Shown here: positions 31,326 to 39,584 of the stretch, piece by piece
Layout of the letters: each line of letters opens with the position of its first letter
Position numbering within the stretch: position 1 is the first letter of the stretch
DNA from: Meira nashicola
Lineage: Eukaryota > Basidiomycota > Exobasidiomycetes > Exobasidiales > Brachybasidiaceae
Direction of reading: 5' to 3'
DNA length: 64,000 nt
Assembly: GCA_001600355.1 (NCBI GenBank)
Contig: BCJU01000001.1
Span: forward strand, 6,696,013-6,760,012
Notes under the pieces: generated by a model
Database searches by the model: none
The model's input: only the letters and a program-made list of their open reading frames with translations
What the model was told of the DNA's origin: nothing
Program-made: the position numbers and the translations under genes

Positions 31326-31781
31326 AAAAGGTTTTTAATCACTCTTCTTTCTTTCCATTTCACAACTCTCTTGCATCTTATCTTTCCGATTACCCCTTTT
31401 CTTTCTCGATCTACCAAACAAGTTTATTTTTATTATTAAGAAATCTATAACTGTCATCTCTTTGTATCCTTAGACAAAGAGTTGTATTGCAAATGAACGA
31501 TCTAAAATATTAATGAGATGTTCTCACATCAAGAATGTCTACTTTAGTAAAGCTTATTTCATAAATCTGATTTAATGCGTTTGCATCTTCATTTCATACT
31601 ATAGTACACTTTGTTGCGAAATGGTTTGCACTCTTTCACACTTGCGAGATAGACTACTTTGTCAGAATTCTGTGTTTTGCATTAGCAGTAAAACTTTTTA
31701 AATCCATCCAAAGAGCAATTCAATGGCAAGTTCAAGCGAGGATTGAGTGGTGATAATGATACCTTAATGCACTTCCTAGTC
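31326..31781. other. Tail-to-tail spacer
   Basis: 3' flanks of the MBOAT gene and the small spliced gene. A hairpin-like repeat CTTTGTATCC...AGACAAAG lies at about 31460-31480. No gene seen. Confidence 0.5.
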
Positions 31782-32161
31782 TTATTGTGGAATACGCTCA
31801 CATGTGATGTGTGTCTTTGATGGATCTTGTGGCAATTGACAGAAAAAGTTGAGCTTTTGCATTGTTTCGAAAAGGCTTCGTGCTATGAGAGAGAGGATGG
31901 GAAAGGAGAATAATAGATGTTAGCATACTTGTACAGATTCTAAATGCAATTTACGAGAAACCCACCTTCCATTGCAATATCTACGCAATCCGTCTGTTTA
32001 GAAGGATCATCCGGATGTCTACACAATCTAGACCTTTGTGACCCTCTAGGTCCATCAAATGAAAATTTCGTTCCCGGCGTTTGTGCTTGAACGAATTCAG
32101 TTACACTTTTATGTGCTGGCGTATTCATTTTTGCCGTAAGATTAGAAGAAGATCCTGACAT
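31782..32161 (-). CDS. Small conserved-looking Cys-containing protein of unknown function (98 aa, spliced)
   Basis: Two exons, 32161-31966 and 31882-31782. The 83-bp intron has donor GTGGGT, a GCTAAC branch point and acceptor CTCATAG. Splicing converts an early stop into the clean continuation DIAMEARSLFETMQKLNFFC. The protein is Ser/Thr-rich at the start and then has four cysteines (LCRHPDDPSKQTDC, FFCQLPQDPSK, HITC). No signal peptide or membrane segment. I do not recognise the family. The paired cysteines could bind metal or form disulfides, but spacing does not match twin CX9C proteins exactly. Confidence 0.65.
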
Positions 32162-32521
32162 TTTTGCGAAAAGACAAAAAGAAAAAGATGGTGAGGGTCA
32201 AATTGATGATGGTAGTTTGCTGTAAAAGAAGAACATTTCCTAATCGCTTACGAAAGAGGAAAAAAAATAAGCGCTCGCTCGCACAGCCAAAAGTGGAGAA
32301 ATCCCAAGGCAAAATTGACAGAACGCAAAGCTAATGAATGTAGACTATTGAAATGAAAGCCTGGCGGGGTGTAAAGTGGATAAAAGGCTATTTTAATTAA
32401 TTGGCTGTGCGTAGACTGTTGGCGTGTCCTGGTAAATAAAATGTAGAGGTGCATACATTGTATGTAAACTACAACTCTTTCAAATGTCGTTCGTCCATTT
32501 TGTCACAATCACAATCGAATA
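32162..32521. other. Divergent promoter region
   Basis: 360 bp between the 98-aa gene and the SNARE gene. TTTTAATTAATTGGC (about 32391) is the most AT-rich point. No clear TATA box or gene. Confidence 0.4.
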
Positions 32522-33302
32522 ATGGCCACAGATCCATATCATAGTTTCGCCGCTGATCTTAAATCATCACTTTCAGCTACACAAAAGCTAACATCGGACT
32601 ATGATAGAATAAAGAGATCAGGAGGAGGAGGAGGGACAAGAGAAGAACAAACGATTTATCAAAAGTTACAAGATTCTCTAGAAGCATTAGAAAATGATAT
32701 TGGAGATGTACGTGAAAGTGTTCAAATGATTGAAGCGAGAGGACCAGAAAGATTTGGAGTTGATTCTTATGAACTTTCGCGGCGGAAAGCATTTGTAAGA
32801 GAATGCGAAAATCAATTACAGGTGAGTGATGTATGATTGATAGGGACAAAGGTTTCAAAATGCTAATTCTATACTTTGTATTACTCGGTCGTAGAAATTA
32901 TCAAAGAACTTTCAATCAACCTCATCAGGACATAGGCAGACATACGGAAACAGACAAGATTTAGGCGAAGACGAAGAAGATGACGAAGATGCAACGCTTG
33001 CATTTGAGATGGAACAACAACAACAATTGATGCATAAACAAGATAATACGTTAGATTTGATTGGAAATGCAATCACTTCTCTTCGTCGTCAAGCAGGTAC
33101 TTTAGGACAAGAGATTGGTGAACAAGTTGAAATGATTGGTGCTTTGGATAGTGAAGTTGATCATTCACAATCAAAACTTAATAGAGCTTTAGGAAAAATG
33201 GATGAATTGGTTAGAAGGTCAGATGATCGAATGGGCGGTTGGTGTGTTTGGCTTTTGATTATTCTGTTGATGGTATTAGCATTAATTGCTTTCATTATTT
33301 AA
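32522..33302 (+). CDS. TLG1: Tlg1/syntaxin-6-type Qc SNARE
   Basis: Two exons, 32522-32821 and 32895-33302, give 235 aa. The 73-bp intron (GTGAGT...GTAG, branch GCTAAT) joins ENQLQ to KLSKNFQSTSS in frame. The N-terminal three-helix domain (about 5-105, with DPYHSFAADLKSSL) resembles syntaxin-6. An acidic linker follows, then the SNARE helix (about 150-208) with zero-layer glutamine near 177 (GQEIGEQVEMI), and a C-terminal membrane anchor (217-235). The family acts in endosome-to-Golgi fusion with Tlg2, Vti1 and Snc partners. Symbol given by family likeness. Confidence 0.9.
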
Positions 33303-33513
33303 AAGGGCAAAAGAGATTTGCATAATTGTACTTTTAGTCTCGCAAACACTAACAATAATAACAAGATCAATTGAAAAAATAGTGGTATCGATTGTGAAGT
33401 ATGTTTGGTATGATAGATGATGATGAAAAAAAATGACAAGAATAATCAGAATTGCACGCAGATCAAAGCATGCAATCGAGTGCTTTTCGAAAAAGAGACG
33501 GAAAAAGTGACTT

Positions 33514-35001
33514 TCAATGAGCCTGTCCATTCAAAACTTGTAGTTCAACATTATTACCTGTTGCCACATTATGAGGTACAACTTGCTGAACGATTATCGG
33601 CCCTCCGCCTCCTGATTGATGTCTAGCTTTATATGCCTTTGCATATTCTTGTGAAGCAGAAGATCCCATTTGCATTCGATCATAATTTGGAACTCCTCCT
33701 GCAGGCGTAAATGCATTTGGTGGAACCATAATTCCACTCGTTCCACCTAAAGAAGAAGTTGCACTATTGGCTCCTCCTGTATGTAGATTTCCCGTACGTG
33801 AAGCCCCTCCAGTTCCCATCTCTGCCAAAGGTTGATCGGCCAAAGTAAATGCAACGCTTGATGCTTGTGATGCCGAATCTGCTTCTCCACCTGCTCGATC
33901 CCTTCTACTATGTTTAAAGTATGATCTACGTGTTTGTTTCATATGATCGAATGGAAGGAAGTGCTCTTCCATTTGTCTGTAATCGGGTGAAAGTGTGTTC
34001 ATATCTCTCTTTTCATCCCTCTTTTTCGCTTTAAGCGGATTGTCTTCCAATAGTAATTCTTCTAATTCATGTGTTGCATCAAAGTTTGCTTTCTTGTTAT
34101 CCGGTTCAAAAGGCGGAATAACTTCTTTGGCTTCTAATGCTTTCCAATCCATTCCTGCAAACCAAGGATGATTCTTGAAATCTTCAATTCCATTCCTGCA
34201 TCCAAGTCTTTTCTTTGTATCCCTTTCTAGCAATCCGCGTATGCAACTCACTGTTTCCGAAGATACAATAGTTTCAACGTTTTCCGGAAAGCTACAACGA
34301 TCGTTTAAGATTGAATGTGTGAGTGCCGAATTGGTCTTGCCACGATACGGTCTCCGTCCGAATAATAATTCGTACGCCATCACTCCTAAAGACCACCAAT
34401 CTACACTACTCAAATATCCCCTCTTTGCCAGCACTTCGGGTGCCATATATGCCATACTTCCCGCTACACTTGTTAAAGGACGCCTGTGAGAAAAGTGTAC
34501 TGCTATATTGAAATCTGTTAAATGTGCGTGTCCTTTTTCATCCAATAGCACATTATCCGGTTTCAAATCTCTATGAACGATTTGTAGCCTGTGCAAATAA
34601 TCCAATCCTAATGCTAATTCGGCCACATAAAAACGTACAACCTCTTCTTTCATATTCCCATTTCTGTCCAAATGAAATCTTAAATCTCCACCGAGCATCA
34701 AATCCAATACCATAAATAAATTTTCATCATCTTGAAATGCGTATCGTAAATTGCAAATGAAAGGAGATTCAATCTCTTCCAATAACCTTCTTTCTTGAAT
34801 TATATTTGAAACCGCTCGCATTTTTACACATTTGGCTTTATTGATATATTTAAGTGCATATAAACTTTTGGTTTGTTTATGTTGAACTACTCTTACTTTA
34901 CCAAATGCACCTTTTCCTACCGCTCTTAGAAGATAGAAATGGTACAAGTCTACCGGGCCATCAAAATCGATGGCCTCTGCCTTGCAACATAGAGCTCCCA
35001 T
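33514..35001 (-). CDS. AGC-type Ser/Thr kinase of the STK32/YANK family
   Basis: 495 aa. The N-terminus MGALCCK predicts myristoylation at Gly2 and palmitoylation at Cys5/Cys6, hence membrane attachment. Kinase domain (about 22-280): GKGAFGKV (29-36), ATP lysine K51, HRDLKPDN (143-150), DFN at 163-165 instead of DFG, APE at 187-189. DFN and the LLLGGDLR-like LMLGGDLRFHL are typical of STK32A/B/C. A DATHELEELLLEDNPLKAKK tail element (about 315-335) is also shared with that family. The remaining C-terminus is Gly/Ser-rich and disordered. Function of fungal YANKs is largely unknown. Intronless. Confidence 0.9.
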   Translation of the reverse strand: MGALCCKAEAIDFDGPVDLYHFYLLRAVGKGAFGKVRVVQHKQTKSLYALKYINKAKCVKMRAVSNIIQERRLLEEIESPFICNLRYAFQDDENLFMVLDLMLGGDLRFHLDRNGNMKEEVVRFYVAELALGLDYLHRLQIVHRDLKPDNVLLDEKGHAHLTDFNIAVHFSHRRPLTSVAGSMAYMAPEVLAKRGYLSSVDWWSLGVMAYELLFGRRPYRGKTNSALTHSILNDRCSFPENVETIVSSETVSCIRGLLERDTKKRLGCRNGIEDFKNHPWFAGMDWKALEAKEVIPPFEPDNKKANFDATHELEELLLEDNPLKAKKRDEKRDMNTLSPDYRQMEEHFLPFDHMKQTRRSYFKHSRRDRAGGEADSASQASSVAFTLADQPLAEMGTGGASRTGNLHTGGANSATSSLGGTSGIMVPPNAFTPAGGVPNYDRMQMGSSASQEYAKAYKARHQSGGGGPIIVQQVVPHNVATGNNVELQVLNGQAH

Positions 35002-36180
35002 CTTTAGAAAGACATCAAAAGAATTGTCTATGTGATGATCTCTCTTGTGATTGTGTGGGGAGGAGGGCGTGAATGAATTTACGTGCGGGATGGCTTTGAA
35101 GCAAGAATTACTGACTTGTGCCCATGGAGTTGACTTTCGATAATATAGTCGTCAATTGTTACAATGTGTAATTTGAATTGCTGCTTGATAGAAGTTATCT
35201 TACTGATGATAGAGTTAGGAACAGAACCTAATCAAGAATGTGTATATGTGTGTTAGGGTGTGTGCGTGTGCGTGTTCCTTTTGCAGAAGTACAGGCAAGC
35301 TAAGTATGCAAGTGTGTGCAGATGCCGTGTGTACTGTGCAGTGTATGTGTGTGTGTGTTTGTGTGCGTGCTACAAACGCGATTTTTAGTTAGGTCAACCG
35401 TTGTTGCTAAATGAGGTATGCCGCCCTGACCAAACCCTCCTCCGCTCCTGAAGAGTTTTTGTTAAGAGTAGACTAGACTAAAATACCTGCTTTATTCTTT
35501 CGTTAGCGTATTTGATCAGTCACAATTTTTACCTCCAACCCCAGACAACCAAACACCGTTTGCAGGGGAAATGAATGTAAGGTATAAATGATATAGAATA
35601 TGTACTTGTAGCCGCCATCACGTTCTTACATTTATTCTACAATATTATAGCAATCAACGAAAAGGTACTCTTGCCTCAACCCGTTGACTATCAATATATT
35701 CTCATAAAACTCCGCGGAGGAATACATTGTGTCTATTCTTAAGGCGGATTATGATTTATACACTCTTCCCAAAATTCTATGGATTTTAATCGCGGTGAGC
35801 CGGTTAGAAAAGTATGATTGTAAACATGTATTCGATTAGGAAAAAGCGAACTGCTGATTTTAGTTCCAATTATATGCTTAATGACCGGCGATCGTATACA
35901 CATATTAAGGCCAAAAAAGAAGAAAATGAGGTACTGAAATTGAGAATAAATAAAGAAACCATATAAACAGAATATGTACAGTCAAACACTTGAAGGACAT
36001 GCAAGTATATATAAGAGCGCAGCGCAGCGCAGTATAAAATGTTTGAAGTTTTATGCAATTTAGTACAGCTTCTGCCACCGCAATTTAGCCAAGCTGTACC
36101 TTATGCCAACATGCCAGAGACTAAGTTTTAGGCAAAAGTTGATAAAAAGTAGCCATGCATTGAGCTTGCTAATAGTATGT
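35002..36180. other. Intergenic region (1.18 kb)
   Basis: Upstream of the YANK kinase and downstream of a small secreted gene. Contains a TG-rich tract (35240-35370) and CTCCGCGGAG (35710-35719), which includes the palindrome TCCGCGGA. No convincing open frame. Confidence 0.5.
35240..35370 (+). repeat. TG-rich simple-sequence tract
   Basis: Imperfect GTGTGT/GTGCGT runs, including an uninterrupted stretch near 35347-35358. Simple repeat, no gene. Confidence 0.7.
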
Positions 36181-36423
36181 TTAATCCTTCCTTGCATTAA
36201 AGCTTTGATTGATTCTATTGATTATTTCTTGGTTTCTCTTGTTTGACGAATATTTTGGTATTAAAGCGGGCTTATCGCTTGTTGATTTTTGGGGACCGAT
36301 ACCAGCGTGTACATGATGTTTAGTTATAGTACCATTCTTATCATCAATCGGAACGCAACTTGTCCAAGAGATACTAAACAGAAAGAGAACAATTGTCAAA
36401 TAGACTTTGTAGACTAACGTCAT
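36181..36423 (-). CDS. Small secreted protein, unknown
   Basis: 80 aa, ATG start. Signal peptide-like residues 1-23 (hydrophobic core YLTIVLFLFSISW, then TSC). The mature part is Lys/Asn/Ser-rich. No known domain. First member of the run of small secreted genes at 36-59 kb. A CCCC box lies about 170 bp upstream of the ATG (36592-36598, reverse orientation relative to the gene). Confidence 0.6.
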   Translation of the reverse strand: MTLVYKVYLTIVLFLFSISWTSCVPIDDKNGTITKHHVHAGIGPQKSTSDKPALIPKYSSNKRNQEIINRINQSFNARKD

Positions 36424-37151
36424 CTTAGAGTAATAACGGTAGTTTCGAGGATGATTCTATGATCAAATTACCTTTATCTATTCAGCTTAAGTTCATAAAA
36501 ACTCTTAAGAGCACAGTGTGATTCATGTCTATAAATTGAAGCCGCGCCGGTAAAGTTTATCACCTAAAATTCAGCATTGCCATATGTTTTGGCCCCGAAA
36601 GCTTACACAGTTGATTGAAAGTATAGTAAGCCTTTTTCTCGTGTCTATACCGCCATAAAGTAACTTACGCCTATCTTTCAAAACATGGATCTGCCCCGAA
36701 ACTTTGACGGATCAAAAACAATCTTATGCATCAGTAAGTACGAAAGTATGATTGAAAGGAATTTATCTGAAGGCTTTATCAAATTTAAGCCCCAGGTAGA
36801 GCCCCAAACTACGTCATTATAAAGCCTCTTTTTTCGGGGTGTATGCTTTTATGTACTTTTTAACCGGATAAATACAAGCAAATTGGGTATGCGACGAAAG
36901 CTTAAGGAAACTTTTGTTAGAAAAAAAGCTTGATGAGTAAAAAAATGGTGTTGTTCCTCACGATTTTCTTATTAAATTCTCTTTTTATTCTTTAATAAAT
37001 AGGTTTACGAGTGAATAAATTGATAGAATTGAGAACAGAGAATAATAAAAATAATTAATACAGAAAAGACATCAAATGGGAAAGCAGAAGTTAATGAGGT
37101 TTAAGGACTACAACTTATGACTAAAAAAGGTGATCGAAGTCATAATAGAAT
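36424..37151. other. Intergenic, island of secreted-protein genes
   Basis: AT-rich. Has GCCCCGAAA at 36592-36600 and 36693-36701 and TTCGGGG at 36833-36839. A diverged AAGCCGCGCCGGTAAA (36540-36555) resembles the repeat seen at 37634. No gene seen. Confidence 0.5.
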
Positions 37152-37501
37152 TTACATACGCTTCGGTGCATCACTCTGCGCTTTTGTGAATGATTTAGCC
37201 TTTTCGCCTACGAATCCTTCTGTGGTCCTATCAAACTTCATCGTCACTTTCGCTCCATGGCCTCCATAATTCTGTGGGAATCGATCTATAGGGCCTGCAT
37301 CTAAATTTTTGTGTCTAGAATCTAATGGTGTACCGCTAGGTCAAATATGAATAAATCTTTGTTCTTTTTGTTGAAATGCTGGTGGTTTCGAAGAACCCTT
37401 TTCACTGTTTTCACCACTTGCTGGTGTACAATTTATCAACATGAACTTAGAGAAGAAGAGCAAAAAATTAATTGCCAGCAATTGTTCGCTAAAAACTTCA
37501 T
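37152..37501 (-). pseudogene. Broken small secreted protein gene
   Basis: Starts ATGAAGTTT like the intact gene at 38888 (both begin MKF). The frame is then lost by a one-base shift, so the original frame stops after 21 codons. In the shifted frame a hydrophobic stretch (LLAINFLLFFS) and CTPASGE follow, matching the intact neighbour's signal peptide and CAPASDK. A further in-frame TGA interrupts at the HI-PSG position. The end (GGHGAKVTMKF) still resembles the neighbour. A TATA box and a copy of the upstream repeat element remain. Confidence 0.7.
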
Positions 37502-37607
37502 TTTGATAAAAAATAAATTATGGTAGAAGAGAAAGTAGGAGGATGATATTTCTTGTCAAACCTCTTACGAGGAATGAATACCCCCCTTGTCTCGGGACAC
37601 TTTCTAT

Positions 37608-37615
37608 ATTTTATA
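37608..37615 (-). promoter_or_regulatory. TATA box of the broken secreted-protein gene
   Basis: TATAAAAT on the minus strand about 107 bp before the start codon at 37501; the same octamer serves the intact relative at 38888. Confidence 0.45.
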
Positions 37616-37633
37616 CGTACCGGAGGCGTCTCT

Positions 37634-37670
37634 ATTAAAGCCGCCTGATAGGTAATCACTATTACATAAA
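37634..37670 (-). repeat. Upstream repeat element, copy 1
   Basis: About 37 bp reading on the plus strand ATTAAAGCCGCCTGATAGG, then TAATCACTATTACATAAA. Lies just beyond the TATA box of the pseudogene. Related copies are at 39071-39109 and 39289-39326. Confidence 0.75.
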
Positions 37671-38267
37671 TTTTACACAAGTATAACCCGAATTTAGCCC
37701 CAGATTTAGCCTTAATAACACCTCTCTTATACTCTATATCGGGTCTATCTCACCATTTTTCCTATTTCTCGGCTTTTACCAACTTCTTAAGTAGATATGT
37801 ATGAAGAATCAAATATGTGACTAACTATATGGTAACTAGGATATTTATATTATGCCTCTTATTTCTCAGTAAAATACTCTTTTAGATTATATAATAGGCT
37901 TAAAAAGGAAACGCTAAAGATTGATGATTATAAAATAAAGATAAGAAGTGTTTAACAGAAGATATGTGAGAGAGAAAATGCACGAGATAATGAGAAAGAA
38001 ATATGAAAATCATAAAGCATTCGCCATGTACATTAAGAGAATATGAAGATGATGATAAAAGTAAATAAGAGAAATAAAGTGAGATTAGAAATAGGAATTA
38101 ATAAAATTGAGAAAGATAAAAGAATGAAAGAAGGTAAATAAAAAAATAATAATGAGAATAGAGAAAATAAAGGTGAAAATAGAAGAAGAGAAAAGAAAGT
38201 ATTTGATCATAGCTAAGACATGGTTATTCAAATTGATTTACTTTAATGACTTTTAGGTGGAGCATGT
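37671..38267. other. Intergenic, purine-rich on plus strand
   Basis: GCCCC at 37697-37701. From about 37920 to 38215 the plus strand is almost entirely A/G (GAGAAAG, GATAAAAG words), so it is pyrimidine-rich in the sense of the 38268-38888 gene and lies 3' of it. A similar tract follows the genes at 47031 and 59005. Confidence 0.5.
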
Positions 38268-38888
38268 CTAGGACTTGCTGAACCCGAATGAGTTGCGCTC
38301 TTCTAATTCTTTTGCTTGTTTTACTGCTTTACTTAAGCTTGTCTGGAACTCTGTACGATCTTGCTCGGTCATAGGCCCACGTGTATGACCAACAAGTCTA
38401 TCTTTGATTGGATCGTATTTTACCATTCTAATAGGTTCAGCACCTTTTGTGCTTGAATCAACAGCATTTGTTTGTGAGCCTGGATGTTGACCGAGCTTAA
38501 CTTGCATCATTCCATGTTGTGCTAATAACGGATTTTCCTTTACGAGATTACTTTTACCTGGTGAAGTTGGTGAACTTGGACGGTTGGCATGATGTTCCTC
38601 TTGCTTAGGTGAATGTACAATCTTGTTTGATGAACTTGGACGTGGAGCCAGCTTAATGTGAGTCATTCCATCTCCAAAATCTTTTCTTGAAACTTGATAC
38701 ATTTCAGTACCATCGGAAAGTCGTGTTAACGAAGGATGTTCCTTTAACATTTGTGCATCGCCACTTAATTTTTTTGGTGAGCTTGGTAAACCGGTTTCTT
38801 TATCACTTGCAGGAGCACAATATGTCATTGAGAAAATAGAAAGCAAAAAGAATAAGCCTAACAATAATTCATTATCGTAAAACTTCAT
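38268..38888 (-). CDS. Secreted protein with S-P-K motifs, unknown
   Basis: 206 aa from the ATG at 38888 (MKFYDNELLLG); the frame is open 59 codons further upstream, but the TATA box (38957-38964) lies inside that stretch, so the internal ATG is preferred. Signal peptide 1-24 ends SMTYCAP. The mature chain has repeated half-units with similar layout (KLSGDAQMLKEHPSL; KSNLVKENPLLAQ), each preceded by an SSP/SPK motif and followed by a Met/Lys strand (MTHIKL; MMQVKL). No known domain. Intact relative of the pseudogene at 37152-37501. Confidence 0.65.
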   Translation of the reverse strand: MKFYDNELLLGLFFLLSIFSMTYCAPASDKETGLPSSPKKLSGDAQMLKEHPSLTRLSDGTEMYQVSRKDFGDGMTHIKLAPRPSSSNKIVHSPKQEEHHANRPSSPTSPGKSNLVKENPLLAQHGMMQVKLGQHPGSQTNAVDSSTKGAEPIRMVKYDPIKDRLVGHTRGPMTEQDRTEFQTSLSKAVKQAKELEERNSFGFSKS

Positions 38889-38956
38889 CTTAGATAAAAA
38901 GCAAATAGATGTAGGATGAGATAAGGCGACAAGAATGATTTTTAAAATTTCAGTAG

Positions 38957-38964
38957 ATTTTATA
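38957..38964 (-). promoter_or_regulatory. TATA box of the 38268-38888 gene
   Basis: TATAAAAT on the minus strand, about 69 bp before the ATG. Confidence 0.5.
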
Positions 38965-39070
38965 CTCAAATTTTGATCAGAGATTCTCGTTTTTTTTGTT
39001 TCGTTTGAGAATTTGCGTTTCAGATACACGCAATCATTGTGAATAATGGCGTTTTGCATTGCCATGTATT

Positions 39071-39109
39071 GATCAAAGCCGCCTGCTACGTAATCAATAT
39101 TACATAAAA
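39071..39109 (-). repeat. Upstream repeat element, copy 2
   Basis: GATCAAAGCCGCCTGCTACG then TAATCAATATTACATAAA on the plus strand. About 185 bp upstream of the ATG at 38888. Confidence 0.75.
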
Positions 39110-39288
39110 TTTGTTTTTCACAAAAATAAACCCTGTGTTAAGCCCCCAAAAATTATTTTTTAAAAGACAATTTTCATAGTTTTACTGTATTATTCAAAAC
39201 AGATAAACGCTCCATCGACATCGCTTTTTGCTTTTGAGAGTGCACGATAACCGCGAATATTAGAATTATGCATAGCCAACAATGTCAT

Positions 39289-39326
39289 GATTAAAGCCGC
39301 CTGCTATATAGTCAATATTACGTAAA
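39289..39326 (-). repeat. Upstream repeat element, copy 3
   Basis: GATTAAAGCCGCCTGCTATA then TAGTCAATATTACGTAAA on the plus strand. Closest to copy 2. Confidence 0.75.
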
Positions 39327-39584
39327 GATTAAACAAGTAAACATGCAAAAAGATATAATCCTGTGTTTGTATTTCGGGTCTATTTCGCCAAGAATTTCCT
39401 TTCGATAATACATAACGCACTCAAGCTAATCGACTTCATCACTTTATATAAGACTTTATTCGATTCTGTAACACATTACAAGGCAAAAAAATAAAACGAG
39501 ACAAGGAGATAAGGAAAGAGACTGGGCATAAAATAGAAAAGAAAGGCCCGAAGAAGAGAGAGAGAGAGAAAATGTCAATAAACA

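Larger units (their letters stand above)
38889..39584. other. Intergenic with duplicated promoter segment
   Basis: Two copies of the upstream repeat element (39071-39109; 39289-39326) lie about 218 bp apart, with similar neighbouring words (GCATAATTCTAATATT versus GCCATTATTCACAATG on the minus strand). This suggests tandem duplication of the promoter. The rest is the AT-rich 3' flank of MCM4. Confidence 0.5.
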
